A stretch of 64,000 nt of DNA from Serinicoccus sediminis (GTDB lineage: Bacteria; Actinomycetota; Actinomycetes; Actinomycetales; Dermatophilaceae). Under the pieces are notes generated by a model, which had not been told where the DNA came from, did not search any database, and saw only the letters and a program-made list of their open reading frames with translations. This document shows positions 37,600 through 45,548 of the stretch, piece by piece (position 1 is the stretch's first letter; every line of letters begins with the position of its first letter). Position numbers and translations under genes: made by a program. Location of the stretch: assembly GCF_004153545.1 (NCBI RefSeq), contig NZ_SDVA01000001.1, positions 62,001-126,000 of the forward strand. Direction: 5' to 3'.

Positions 37600-37736
37600 A
37601 GCCACCACACCTGACGCACGTAGGCCAGGAGCAGGACGAGGCAGAGCGCGAGCAGACCCTTCCACAGCACTCCCCTCTCGAAGCGCACGTCCGTGCGCAG
37701 CAGCTCTGCGGGTGGGCGGCGTGCCAGGTTCCTCAT
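37596..37736 (-). CDS. 46-residue membrane protein after the GT2 synthase
   Basis: Starts MRNLARRPPAELLRTDVRF, then a single helix LLALCLVLLLAYVRQVWWL at the very C-terminus. The start overlaps the synthase stop by ATGA and its own stop overlaps the glycosidase-like start by GTGA, so it is embedded in the operon. Its place after a processive GT2 synthase is that of PgaD/IcaD, small membrane partners of poly-GlcNAc synthases, though it is shorter and not clearly homologous. Confidence 0.75.
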   Translation of the reverse strand: MRNLARRPPAELLRTDVRFERGVLWKGLLALCLVLLLAYVRQVWWL

Positions 37737-39232
37737 GCGACCTTCACCTTTCCCGTCTTCTCGGTCTTGTCCCAGGTCGTCGCCGCCCCGCGGGCCTGCG
37801 CGACGTAGGCGGCGAAGGTGATGGAGCACAGCAGCGGCCCGTAGCCCACGAGCACGAGCAGCGGCGTGACGAGTCGGTGCCCGGGGCTCGCGACGTCGAG
37901 CCGGCGGACGGCCCAGGCCGCGAGCATGCACAACGACGTCCAGAGGTAGACGAAGAGCTCGAACCACCGTCGTGCCCCCGGCCCCGGGTCCAGGCCGAAC
38001 CCGCCGAGCAGCTGCGACGCCGCGAGCTCCACCGGGGCCGGGGCCAGCACCCAGCACAGGATCGCGACGTTGACCAGGCCTGGGAACGTCAGGGCCTGCG
38101 CCCAGCTGCGGCGCGCGATGCGACCGTCCAGCAGCAGCGTGAAGGTCGTGCTGTAGACGAAGGCCAGCGCGCTGATGCCCCAGTACGCCTGGAAGGCCAG
38201 CCAGGCGCTCGCGGAGTCGAGCAGCCACATCGTGGCGAGGGCTGCAGAGGCGAGGATCATGAAGGCGGGCAGGAGCATGGTGCAGTACCACTGCAGCCCG
38301 AACCACACGTTGCCCAGGTGGTGCTCGCGGTGCGGGCGGAAGAACACCTGGTGGAAGCGGCGGGTGACCTGCAGGTTGCCGCGCGACCAGCGCAGCCGCT
38401 GCTTCCACAGCGCGGACACCGAGGCCGGCTCCTCGGCCAGGCACTCGGCGTGGGGGTCGAAGACGACCCGACGCCCGGCCACCTGTGTCTTCAGGGTCGT
38501 CACGGTGTCCTCGGCGAGGGTGGTGACGTCGATGCGCCCGCCCAGGTCCTGCAGGTTCTCCCGGCTCAGCAGCTGGGCCCCTCCGGCGAGACACGCCTGG
38601 GCGCCGACGACGTTCTGGGCCCGGCGGGCGGCGAGCTGGGCGCCCGCATACTCGTACCCGATGTAGCGGTTCAGCCAGCTCGACGGCTCGCTGGCCTCCC
38701 GGATGAAGGCGGTCACGGCACCGACCTGCGGGTCGGCCAGGTGCCGGGTCATCCGGGAGACGGCGTCGGGGCGGAAGATGACGTCGGCGTCCGTGATGAG
38801 CACGGCCTGCGCCCAGTCGTCGGCGAGGAGCACGTCGAGGCCGTGGTTGAGGGTGTGCGCCTTGCCCTGCCCACCCTGCTCACGGCGCAGCGCGACCACC
38901 CGGCCCGGGTGACGCCGGGCGGCGTCGGCGAGGAGCTCGGGGGTGTGGTCGGTGCTGGCGTCGTCGACGACGACGAGCCGCAGCCGGTCCGGGGGGTAGT
39001 CGAGCTCCATCATCCGGTCGACCGAGTGCTCGAGGACGAGCGCCTCGTTCCACGCCGGCACCAGCACGGCCACCCTGGGCTGCTGCCCCGGGTCGACGGT
39101 GTCGTAGTGGGTGCGCCACCGGTGCCCGGTGACCAGGAGGAAACCGACGGTGGAGACGACCATGGGCAGCGCCCCGAGCAGCACCAGCCCGGTGAGCGCG
39201 AGGACGAGCACGTCGATCGGCGACCCGGTCAC
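37733..39232 (-). CDS. Processive family 2 glycosyltransferase (exopolysaccharide synthase)
   Basis: 499 residues. Two N-terminal helices, a GT-A domain and four or five C-terminal helices, as in hyaluronan, cellulose and poly-GlcNAc synthases. Catalytic markers: VPAWNE, VVDDASTD, ITDADV, LAEDT and QRLRW (Q/RxxRW), the last typical of processive enzymes. It would polymerise a sugar nucleotide on the inner face and push the chain through the membrane. The GTG start overlaps the PHP stop by GTGA. Sequence alone does not fix the sugar; GlcNAc or glucose are candidates. Confidence 0.88.
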   Translation of the reverse strand: MTGSPIDVLVLALTGLVLLGALPMVVSTVGFLLVTGHRWRTHYDTVDPGQQPRVAVLVPAWNEALVLEHSVDRMMELDYPPDRLRLVVVDDASTDHTPELLADAARRHPGRVVALRREQGGQGKAHTLNHGLDVLLADDWAQAVLITDADVIFRPDAVSRMTRHLADPQVGAVTAFIREASEPSSWLNRYIGYEYAGAQLAARRAQNVVGAQACLAGGAQLLSRENLQDLGGRIDVTTLAEDTVTTLKTQVAGRRVVFDPHAECLAEEPASVSALWKQRLRWSRGNLQVTRRFHQVFFRPHREHHLGNVWFGLQWYCTMLLPAFMILASAALATMWLLDSASAWLAFQAYWGISALAFVYSTTFTLLLDGRIARRSWAQALTFPGLVNVAILCWVLAPAPVELAASQLLGGFGLDPGPGARRWFELFVYLWTSLCMLAAWAVRRLDVASPGHRLVTPLLVLVGYGPLLCSITFAAYVAQARGAATTWDKTEKTGKVKVA

Positions 39233-39933
39233 GAGAACTCCCGCTCGGCCACCGGCACGTAGTCCCACCGACCCACGTCGACGGCCCGGTGGGCGTCGCT
39301 GCCGGCGCTCACGACGACGCCGCGGCGCGCCAGGTGCGTCAGCGCAGGTATGCCGGGGCAGCGCCACTTCTCGTTGACCTCGACCCACCCACCGGTCGCC
39401 AGGCAGGCGTCGGCCAGCGCGTCCAGGTGCTCCCCCGTGACCTGCTGCTCGTCCAGGCCGCACTTGGGCAGCAGGCTGAACAGGTGGGCCAGGATCGGCG
39501 GGACGGGGCTGGCGGCGAGCGCCCGGGCGGTGGCCGTCACCAGCAGGTCGAGGGCCGACCCAGCGTCCCAGGCGCCCTGCTCGAGCCGGCGGCGCACCTC
39601 CTCCGGGTGGACCGGCCCGTCCGGCCCCGGGAACTGGTGGTCGGCCACCAGCAGGTAGTCCAGCGGGGGCAGCTCGACGGGGAGGTCCAAGCGCCCGGTC
39701 TCGTCGAGGATCTTCACCTCGACACCGCAGCGCACCGCCAGCGGTGCCGACGCCGCCAGCCCCCGGACCTCGCGCACGTAGTCCGGCAACCAGCTGGTGC
39801 TGGCGCGGACGTGGTCGGAGAGCCCGATGGTGTGCAGACCTGCGGCGGCGCCGGCGGCGACCATGTCCGCCAGGGGGTCCTGCCCGTCCGTGGTGGTGGA
39901 GTGCGTGTGCCAGTCGGCCCCCGTGTCGATCAC
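39229..39933 (-). CDS. PHP-domain phosphoesterase-like protein
   Basis: 234 residues. Metal-binding motifs of the PHP superfamily are visible: DWHTHS at the start, LSDHVR, GVEVKIL, a central LAHLFSLLP and the C-terminal GSDAHR. Related proteins include histidinol phosphatase and tyrosine phosphatases CpsB/YwqE that control capsule synthesis. A regulatory or precursor-phosphatase role in polymer synthesis is plausible. GTG start overlapping the ATP-grasp stop by GTGA. Confidence 0.85.
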   Translation of the reverse strand: MIDTGADWHTHSTTTDGQDPLADMVAAGAAAGLHTIGLSDHVRASTSWLPDYVREVRGLAASAPLAVRCGVEVKILDETGRLDLPVELPPLDYLLVADHQFPGPDGPVHPEEVRRRLEQGAWDAGSALDLLVTATARALAASPVPPILAHLFSLLPKCGLDEQQVTGEHLDALADACLATGGWVEVNEKWRCPGIPALTHLARRGVVVSAGSDAHRAVDVGRWDYVPVAEREFS

Positions 39934-40940
39934 GACGACCGGCCCGGGGCGAAGGGGTAGTCGGCCACCGGCACCACCACGTCGGCCCAGTGACGGACCA
40001 CCGCGACCTCGGCGAAGTCGAGGCGCGGCGGCAGGGTCTCGCCCAGGGCGGCGCGGGCGGCCAGTCGTGGCATGTCGATACCGGCCGCCCGGGTCAGCGA
40101 CATGGTGCCGGGGAAGCGTGGATTCACCTCCAGCAGCGCCGGTGTCCCGTCGGCGGCCCGGCGCAGCTGGACGTTGACGACGCCGACGACCCCGATGCGT
40201 TCGGCCACCGCACGGCCCGCCGCGACCAGCTCCGGGTCGGCCACGGTCCGGCCGGCGACGGCGATGCCCGAGTCGACCTTGTCCCGGCGACGAGGGACGG
40301 CGGCGACCGGCGCCCCGCCCTCGGGGCGACCGAGCACGTCGACCGAGAACTCCTCCCCCGGCAGGTGCTCCTGGAGGATGTTGGTGCCGTCGCGGGGGAC
40401 CGCGTCCAGCTCCGAGATGCTGTGCAGCACGGCGAAGCCGCGACCGCCGGCACCCTGGCGTGGCTTGATGATGAACGGCAGCCCGAGGTCCTCGACCTGC
40501 TCGGGGGTGGCCTGCTCGTCCCACAGCACCGTGCGGGGCACCCGGACGACCGCGGCGCAGTGCCGCATGAGCAGGTGCTTGTCCAGGCACAGCCGCAGGG
40601 TCTCCGGCTGCTCGACGAGGACGGTCATGCCGTGCTCGGCGAACCGGCCCCGGGCCTGCGCCACGGCCGCCAGCTCCACGTCCACCGTCGGGATGACGAG
40701 GGTCGCCCCCACCCGGCGGGCCAGGGCGATGAGCTCGTCGACGAAGGCGGGGTCGGCGCCACGGGGCAGCAGACCGCGCCGCTCGCCGGGCACGAGATAG
40801 AGGCCCACCGCCAGCGGGTCGAGGTCGGCCGCCGCGACGGCGTAGTCGTCGGCCAGTGCCTCGATCAGGGTGACGGCAGCCGCTCCGCCTGCCCCGGTCA
40901 CCAGGACGACCGGTCGATCGGCCTCCGCTGCCGGCATCAT
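39930..40940 (-). CDS. ATP-grasp ligase, CarB-like
   Basis: 336 residues. Pre-ATP-grasp Rossmann part with VLVTGAGGAAAVTLIEAL, then an ATP-grasp domain with PFIIKPRQGAGGRGF, the acceptor-side ILQEHLPGEEFSVDVLG and metal-binding LLEVNPRFPGTMSL. Such enzymes form amide or ester bonds between a carboxylate and an amine with ATP. In this operon it may attach an amino acid to a sugar precursor. Substrates cannot be read. It overlaps the deacetylase stop by ATGA. Confidence 0.85.
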   Translation of the reverse strand: MMPAAEADRPVVLVTGAGGAAAVTLIEALADDYAVAAADLDPLAVGLYLVPGERRGLLPRGADPAFVDELIALARRVGATLVIPTVDVELAAVAQARGRFAEHGMTVLVEQPETLRLCLDKHLLMRHCAAVVRVPRTVLWDEQATPEQVEDLGLPFIIKPRQGAGGRGFAVLHSISELDAVPRDGTNILQEHLPGEEFSVDVLGRPEGGAPVAAVPRRRDKVDSGIAVAGRTVADPELVAAGRAVAERIGVVGVVNVQLRRAADGTPALLEVNPRFPGTMSLTRAAGIDMPRLAARAALGETLPPRLDFAEVAVVRHWADVVVPVADYPFAPGRSS

Positions 40941-42100
40941 CCTCGGGCCCCGGTGGGCAGCTGGAAGAGCGACGCGGTCGCGTCCTTCCGGTCCTGCCCC
41001 GGCCCCTCGGTCCGGTCGGGGGTGAAGCTGCGGATGACCTCGAACGGCTCGGCATACCTGGCCCGGGGGGCGAGGCTGCGGGCCCAGTAGCGGGCGGACG
41101 CGACCACTGACTCCGGCTCCAGGTAGGTGCGGTCGCGCTGCGACTCGAACAGCGCCAGGACGTCCACCTTCTGGGCGATCACGGCGTCGACGGGGACGTA
41201 GCGGGTGGGTGAGAAGTCGTTGGACGACGACGGCGACTGGTACGCGTACACCCGGGGGACCTGCCGCACGGCGCTGAGCACGGCGGTGTTCACCGCCCGG
41301 TGGTCCTGGTGGTTGTCGTGCTTGGTGTGGACGTAGACCACGGTCGGGTCGACGGTCTTCACCACCGCCTCGATCAGCCGGATGGTGTCGATGCCCGGGT
41401 CGATGCAGGTGTCCGGGAGGTCGGCGATGAGCAGCCGCGCGCCGATACGAGCCGCAGCAGCCTCGGCCTCACCCAGGCGGTCCTGCTGGTCGCCTCCCAC
41501 GGCCCCGCGGCTCAGGGTGAGGATGACGACGTCGTCGCCCCGGCGACGGTGGTCCAGCAGCGTGCCCGCGCAGCCGATCTCGACGTCGTCCGGGTGGGCA
41601 CCGACGGCCAGCACCCGCTCGGCCGTGTCGCGGACCCGCTCGAGGACGCGTTCGGTGCAGGCGGTCATGGTGACGACGTCGTCGGGGTCCACGACGTCCG
41701 TGACCCCCGCGCGCAGGGCGCGGACGAGCATGGCCGGGTCGAGCTGGTCGGTGGCGGCGAGCAGCACCACGTGCAGCCCCGGCACCACCGAGCGAAGGTC
41801 GCCGACCATCCCCTCTCCCTCCCCGTGGGCCATGACCTCGGCGGACACCACGGCGAGCCGCACCGAGCGGTCGGACGCCGCACGCTCGACCGCTGCCCAC
41901 GGCTCGACCGGCTGGACGGCACACCCCGCACGGCGCAGGCACGTGGAGATCTGCTCGGCGGGGGCCTCACCGATGACGAGCACGGTGTAGGGCGGGGGCG
42001 GGGTGGAGTGCACGACCCCGGGGAGTCCTGACCCTCCCGGGTGCCAGGTGGAGGCACCCATCGACAGCAGGACCGACTGGTCCTCCGTGGGCTTCTCCAC
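40937..42100 (-). CDS. Receiver-like domain fused to PIG-L deacetylase
   Basis: 387 residues from a GTG with AGGAGGG about ten nt upstream. Residues 35-160 resemble a response-regulator receiver of the degenerate type, with no phospho-acceptor Asp at the usual place (LAVVSAEVM). Residues 165-370 are a PIG-L/LmbE zinc deacetylase: GAHPDDVEIGC and KHDNHQDHRAV carry the metal ligands. PIG-L enzymes remove acetyl groups from GlcNAc-containing small molecules in the cytosol. First gene of the seven-gene operon. The fusion is unusual. Confidence 0.85.
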   Translation of the reverse strand: MEKPTEDQSVLLSMGASTWHPGGSGLPGVVHSTPPPPYTVLVIGEAPAEQISTCLRRAGCAVQPVEPWAAVERAASDRSVRLAVVSAEVMAHGEGEGMVGDLRSVVPGLHVVLLAATDQLDPAMLVRALRAGVTDVVDPDDVVTMTACTERVLERVRDTAERVLAVGAHPDDVEIGCAGTLLDHRRRGDDVVILTLSRGAVGGDQQDRLGEAEAAAARIGARLLIADLPDTCIDPGIDTIRLIEAVVKTVDPTVVYVHTKHDNHQDHRAVNTAVLSAVRQVPRVYAYQSPSSSNDFSPTRYVPVDAVIAQKVDVLALFESQRDRTYLEPESVVASARYWARSLAPRARYAEPFEVIRSFTPDRTEGPGQDRKDATASLFQLPTGARG

Positions 42101-42154
42101 CCGCGCGGCTCCCTCCTGGCGATCTGTCCGTGCGCCAGTCCAGCCTAGGGTCCG

Positions 42155-42178
42155 GACGCCGCTCGACCGCACGGTTCC
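42155..42178 (-). promoter_or_regulatory. ECF-type promoter of the exopolysaccharide operon
   Basis: Minus strand GGAAC, 15 nt, CGTC, ending 55 nt upstream of the first gene. It resembles SigM/SigE-class promoters, though the spacer is one or two nt shorter than typical. By eye only. Confidence 0.4.
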
Positions 42179-42185
42179 GACGATT

Positions 42186-42205
42186 CTTTACCCATCCCAT
42201 ACCTG
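42186..42205. promoter_or_regulatory. AT-richer motif shared with the GH16 upstream region
   Basis: Word CTTTACCCATCCCATACCTG, with 15 of 20 positions shared by the word at 50325. It lies just upstream of the ECF-like promoter of the exopolysaccharide operon. It may be an operator of a common regulator. No known consensus recognised. Confidence 0.35.
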
Positions 42206-42240
42206 CAGGTCGGTTGGTCGTCGGTCGCACGCGTGCCCGC

Positions 42241-42675
42241 TCAGCGACCCCCGACCGGGCCGCCGACGTGCCACCGCCGCAGCCGGTCCAGCTCCGAGGG
42301 CGGCACGCCCAGCAGCGTGACGAGCCGCCCGTCCCGGCGCACCGCCTGCAGCCGCCACGCATGCTGCCCCGGCTGGTCGGTGCGCAGGTCGAGGATGTCG
42401 GCCCGGGTGAGGCGGGTCGTCTGCCGGCCGGAGGTCACGACGACGGCGTCGTCCTCGAGCCGGGTGCCGCTGCGCTCGCGACGGCTGGCCCAGACGAGGA
42501 ATGCGCCATACCCTGCCCAGACGGCGACCATGACGACCTCGAGCACCCGCCAGGGGTGGGCGAGCACGAGCGCCACGACGGCGCTGACGAGGACGGCGAC
42601 GCCGATCCCGGCACGCAGCGTCGGCAGCCAGCGCGGCTGCATCAGCCACTCGTCGGCCGGGTCCGGTGCGCTCAC
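42241..42675 (-). CDS. PH-like domain membrane protein
   Basis: 144 residues: two helices in the first 60 residues (AGIGVAVLVSAVVALVLAHP, VVMVAVWAGYGAFLVWA) and a small soluble domain with ADDAV-like, TTRLTRADILDLRTD and LLGVPPSELDRLRRW blocks, typical of bacterial PH-like (bPH) proteins. Two relatives lie at 43317 and 49806. Role unknown. Separated from the exopolysaccharide operon by 140 nt. Confidence 0.75.
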   Translation of the reverse strand: MSAPDPADEWLMQPRWLPTLRAGIGVAVLVSAVVALVLAHPWRVLEVVMVAVWAGYGAFLVWASRRERSGTRLEDDAVVVTSGRQTTRLTRADILDLRTDQPGQHAWRLQAVRRDGRLVTLLGVPPSELDRLRRWHVGGPVGGR

Positions 42676-42721
42676 GTCCTCAGACTAGGAACCTGCCGGC
42701 GATGCGTCGCCCCGATCGCGC

Positions 42722-42934
42722 TCAGGCGCGCTCCACCTCGCTGCTCAGCTTGAGCACGGTGGTCCCGTCCTCCTGCTCGATGACGTAGGCGGGGTCGTCG
42801 TCGCTGCCCTTGCGCTTGATGGTGTTGCCCTTGCTCTGGCGCTCGACCGTGTCGTGGTGGACCTCGGTGACCTTGCCCTCGGCGTAGTCGTCGCCCCACT
42901 TCCAGCGGACCTTCGTCCCGGTGCGGATGGCCAT
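42722..42934 (-). CDS. DUF2945/HVA1-type small protein
   Basis: 70 residues, no membrane segment. GTKVRWKWGDDYAEGKVTEV and the YVIEQEDGTTVLKLSSEVE end match the hypervirulence-associated HVA1 fold (DUF2945), a small beta-barrel of unknown function found in stress-related clusters. The ATG is supported by AGGAGGAG eight nt upstream. Lies in a set of short stress genes on this strand. Confidence 0.85.
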   Translation of the reverse strand: MAIRTGTKVRWKWGDDYAEGKVTEVHHDTVERQSKGNTIKRKGSDDDPAYVIEQEDGTTVLKLSSEVERA

Positions 42935-43005
42935 GATCTCTCCTCCTGGTGGTGATAGTGATGACCGCCGCCCCGGTGGGGCAGCGGTCAGCACGGCGGG
43001 TGTCC

Positions 43006-43230
43006 TCAGAGGACGGTGGTCGACTCCTCGAGCTTGAGGGCGACGCCGAGCGCGAAGAAGGTCGGCGCCCACTCGCCGACGAACAGGCCCCAGCGGTCCG
43101 CCTGAGCCTTGCTGTCGCCCTTCTTGCCACGCGAGAGGAAGTGGCTCACGAAGGACAGGCCGATCGAGGCGAACCCGGCCGTGTAGAGGTGGTCGGACCG
43201 GAGCCCTGCGGACGAGAGTGTGGTGATCAT
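43006..43230 (-). CDS. Small conserved protein of unknown function
   Basis: 74 residues starting MITTLSSAGLRSDHLYTAGF. A central amphipathic to weakly hydrophobic stretch (ASIGLSFVSHFLSRGKKGD) is followed by a second hydrophobic part (GLFVGEWAPTFFALGVALK). Similar small proteins with GEWAPTFFALG accompany DUF2945 and CsbD-type genes in actinobacteria. A strong GAGGAG precedes the ATG, which makes the shorter start preferable. Function unknown. Confidence 0.7.
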   Translation of the reverse strand: MITTLSSAGLRSDHLYTAGFASIGLSFVSHFLSRGKKGDSKAQADRWGLFVGEWAPTFFALGVALKLEESTTVL

Positions 43231-43316
43231 GGATCTCCTCGGTGTTGTGGGGCTGGGTCTTCCATCGTGGGTCACCGTGGCGAGGTGCGCAGGATGAACG
43301 ACCACGGGGTATGCCG

Positions 43317-43709
43317 TCAGCGTCCCTTGAGCGCGCGCCGCACCTGGCGCACGTCGGTGATCGGCACCCCCGGGAGCTCGACGCCCTGCCCGGTCGTGAG
43401 GAGGGCGACGACCCCGCCGCGGCGCGGGTCCTCCTGGACGGTGCGGATCGCCTCGGTGGGGACCTGGGTGGCGCGGATCCCGTTGTGGACGACGAGGCCC
43501 TCCCGGGAGGCCGAGGTGCTCCCACCGGTCCGCAGGTAGGCCAGGACGATGAGGGCGAGCACGGCCAGCCGCACGGCCAGGCCCAGGAGGTCGTCACCGA
43601 GGGCCACTCCTCCCCCGGCGTACCGGGCGATGGTGAAGCCGACGACGAGGACGAACGCGAGCAGCAGCGCCCAGGACAGCGCCTTGGGGCGGTGGCGGGT
43701 CCAGGTCAT
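43317..43709 (-). CDS. PH-like domain membrane protein (second copy)
   Basis: 130 residues: two helices (LSWALLLAFVLVVGFTIARY, LAVRLAVLALIVLAYLRT) and a small soluble domain ending LPGVPITDVRQVRRALKGR. Layout and the VVHNGIRATQVPTEAIRTV strand match the proteins at 42241 and 49806. Function unknown; possibly envelope stress related, given its neighbours. Confidence 0.75.
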   Translation of the reverse strand: MTWTRHRPKALSWALLLAFVLVVGFTIARYAGGGVALGDDLLGLAVRLAVLALIVLAYLRTGGSTSASREGLVVHNGIRATQVPTEAIRTVQEDPRRGGVVALLTTGQGVELPGVPITDVRQVRRALKGR

Positions 43710-43805
43710 GCGGCACGTCCCATGCCGCCCAGACTAGGCGCTGGGCGCCTCCCGGGTGCAGGACCGGCCCGTGCCCGTCGGCGGGCTCGGAGTGGTCCGG
43801 ACACG

Positions 43806-43837
43806 CCGACACCCCTGGTCTGCGCCAGGGGTGTCGG
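43806..43837 (-). terminator. 13-bp hairpin terminator after the CsbD gene
   Basis: Perfect 13-bp stem CCGACACCCCTGG with its complement and loop TCTGCG, 12 nt after the CsbD stop. No T-run. Good candidate for the end of the Asp23/CsbD transcript. Confidence 0.75.
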
Positions 43838-43849
43838 CGGTCGCCGGGC

Positions 43850-44023
43850 TCAGTTGCGGAACGTGTCCTTGGCCTTCTCCACGGCCTGCTTGGCGTCGGC
43901 CGCCGTCTGGTCCTGACGGCCCTCGGCCTCGAGCCGCTCGTCGTCGGTCGCCTTGCCGGCGGCCTCCTTGGCCTTCCCGGCCAGGTCCTGCGTGGCGTTC
44001 TTGGCCTTGTCGGCGAGTGACAT
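43850..44023 (-). CDS. CsbD-family stress protein
   Basis: 57 residues, highly charged and helical: MSLADKAKNATQDLAGKAKE at the start, with KATDD and AEGRQDQ further on, all typical of the CsbD family of general stress proteins. The ATG is six nt after AAGGAG; an ATG two codons upstream would leave no spacing. Ends just before a strong hairpin. Molecular role is not established in the family. Confidence 0.9.
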   Translation of the reverse strand: MSLADKAKNATQDLAGKAKEAAGKATDDERLEAEGRQDQTAADAKQAVEKAKDTFRN

Positions 44024-44065
44024 GTGCATCTCCTTCTCGATGGGTTCCTTCATGGCGCGGGCGCC

Positions 44066-44650
44066 TTACTGCACCCGCGTCGCCGTGGTGCGCCGCAGCG
44101 GACGGCGCCGGGGTGCGTCCACCAGCAGCTGGAGGCGCACGTCGGTGTCGGGTAGAGCGCGGCGCAGGTCGGCAGCGCTCTGGGCGGCCGCGTCCCTGAT
44201 GTCGGTGCCGCGCGCCCCCGGCGCCAGGTCGGCCCGCAGCTGGAGGACGGGGTGGTCCTGGGTGCCGACCGCCCTGGCCCGGACGTGGTCCAGGGGAGCA
44301 GCGGCGCCCAGCTGGTGGGCGACGACGTCGCCCAGGCTGGAGAGGTCGACCCGCAGCCGGCCGTCGGCACGGCTCTGCGGCAGCCCCAGGTCCGGCACCG
44401 ACCGGCGCGCGAGATGGCTCACCAGCCACACCAGGCCGAGGACGCCGAGCAGGAGACCAGCCGCGGCGACCGCCCACGGCCACCAGGCGGCCTCGGCCAC
44501 CCGGCCCAGCCCGGGCACGTCGATCTCGTCGGGGTAGTCCTGCGAGACCAGCCGTAGTCGCCACTCCAGGGCCAGCAGGCCGACGGCGAGCAGGACGACG
44601 GCGAGCAGCAGCACGAGGGCTCGGTCGAGGGCGGCCAGTCGTCGGCTCAT
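44066..44650 (-). CDS. amaP: Alkaline shock response membrane anchor protein
   Basis: 194 residues: two helices (ALVLLLAVVLLAVGLLALEW, AVAAAGLLLGVLGLVWLVSHL) flank a short outer loop, and a soluble C-terminal part follows (VDLSSLGDVVAHQLG). This is the AmaP-like layout, which tethers Asp23-family proteins to the membrane. Start overlaps the DUF6286 stop by ATGA, within the Asp23 gene group. Confidence 0.85.
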   Translation of the reverse strand: MSRRLAALDRALVLLLAVVLLAVGLLALEWRLRLVSQDYPDEIDVPGLGRVAEAAWWPWAVAAAGLLLGVLGLVWLVSHLARRSVPDLGLPQSRADGRLRVDLSSLGDVVAHQLGAAAPLDHVRARAVGTQDHPVLQLRADLAPGARGTDIRDAAAQSAADLRRALPDTDVRLQLLVDAPRRRPLRRTTATRVQ

Positions 44651-45171
44651 CGGGCGGGCTCCTTCACGGTGACGGTGACCTTCGGGGAGGCGACGCCGTC
44701 CAGGCGCTGGCCTATCGACTCGGTCACCGAGGTGGTCAGATGGTCGCGGGCGTCCTCCATGGGCGTCCGCACGGTCAGCCGCACGCCGGACCGGGAGGGC
44801 CAGGCGCGTTCCACGGCGGACACGCCGTCGGTGCGCTCGGCCGCCTCACGGGCCAGGTGGGTGATGGCCTCCGGGGAGGCCCAGACCTCCACCTCACCCG
44901 GTGCCCGACGGTGGGTGCGGGTACCCGGACGGACTCCGAGCACCAGCAGGACCAGACCGAGCACCACGGCGGCGACTCCCACGGCGAGCGTGAGCGCGTC
45001 AGGGGTGAGGGTGAACGAGGCGGACAGGGCGGGGGTCAGCCAGGGTGACCCGACGAGCCATCCCTGCGTGACCAGCAGGTCGCGCACGGAGGCGACGCCC
45101 AGGGCCACGAGACCCAGGGCCAGCAGCAGGGCGGGCCAGATCGCGACAGGGCGGCGACGCGGCGTCCTCAC
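44647..45171 (-). CDS. DUF6286 membrane protein of the Asp23 cluster
   Basis: 174 residues: two helices (IWPALLLALGLVALGVASV, LTLAVGVAAVVLGLVLLVLG) and a soluble C-terminal domain with beta strands (SGVRLTVRTPMED, KVTVTVKEPAR) similar to the Asp23 fold. This matches DUF6286 proteins, regular members of actinobacterial Asp23 clusters. GTG start overlapping the previous stop by GTGA. Function unknown; probably envelope stress. Confidence 0.8.
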   Translation of the reverse strand: MRTPRRRPVAIWPALLLALGLVALGVASVRDLLVTQGWLVGSPWLTPALSASFTLTPDALTLAVGVAAVVLGLVLLVLGVRPGTRTHRRAPGEVEVWASPEAITHLAREAAERTDGVSAVERAWPSRSGVRLTVRTPMEDARDHLTTSVTESIGQRLDGVASPKVTVTVKEPAR

Positions 45172-45548
45172 GACACTCTCCTCTCTCGGGCACCCGGGGC
45201 GGGTGCGACGGCTCGGGCCTCCACGTCGACGGTGTGGACGTCGATGCCCGTGAGGCGCGAGGTCTCCACGCGGACGGTGTCACGCACCCGCGCGGCGACC
45301 TCGGCGAGGGCGCACGGCCAGGTCACGTCGACCGTCAGGTGGACGTGCGCGCTCAGTCCGGTCATCCGGACGTCGGCGTGCGGGCTGCCCACGCCGCGCA
45401 GGGAGTCGAGGGCGCCGGCGCGCGTCGTGACTCCCGGGACGTGGCGGGCGGTCTCCTCGCACACCTTGCGGACCACCCGGTGGGCGACCGTCAGGGTGCC
45501 GGCGACCCGGTCCTGCTCGGTGCGGGTCGCGGCAGTGCCGTCAGCCAC
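45168..45548 (-). CDS. Asp23/Gls24-family protein
   Basis: 126 residues. The Asp23 fold is visible as VAHRVVRKVCEETARHVPGV followed by HVHLTVDVTWPCALAEVAA, RDTVRVETSRLTGIDVHTVD and a VEARAV strand. Members coat the membrane and respond to envelope or alkaline stress. It overlaps the DUF2273-like gene by eight nt and DUF6286 by GTGA. One of three Asp23-like proteins here. Confidence 0.88.
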   Translation of the reverse strand: MADGTAATRTEQDRVAGTLTVAHRVVRKVCEETARHVPGVTTRAGALDSLRGVGSPHADVRMTGLSAHVHLTVDVTWPCALAEVAARVRDTVRVETSRLTGIDVHTVDVEARAVAPAPGARERRVS

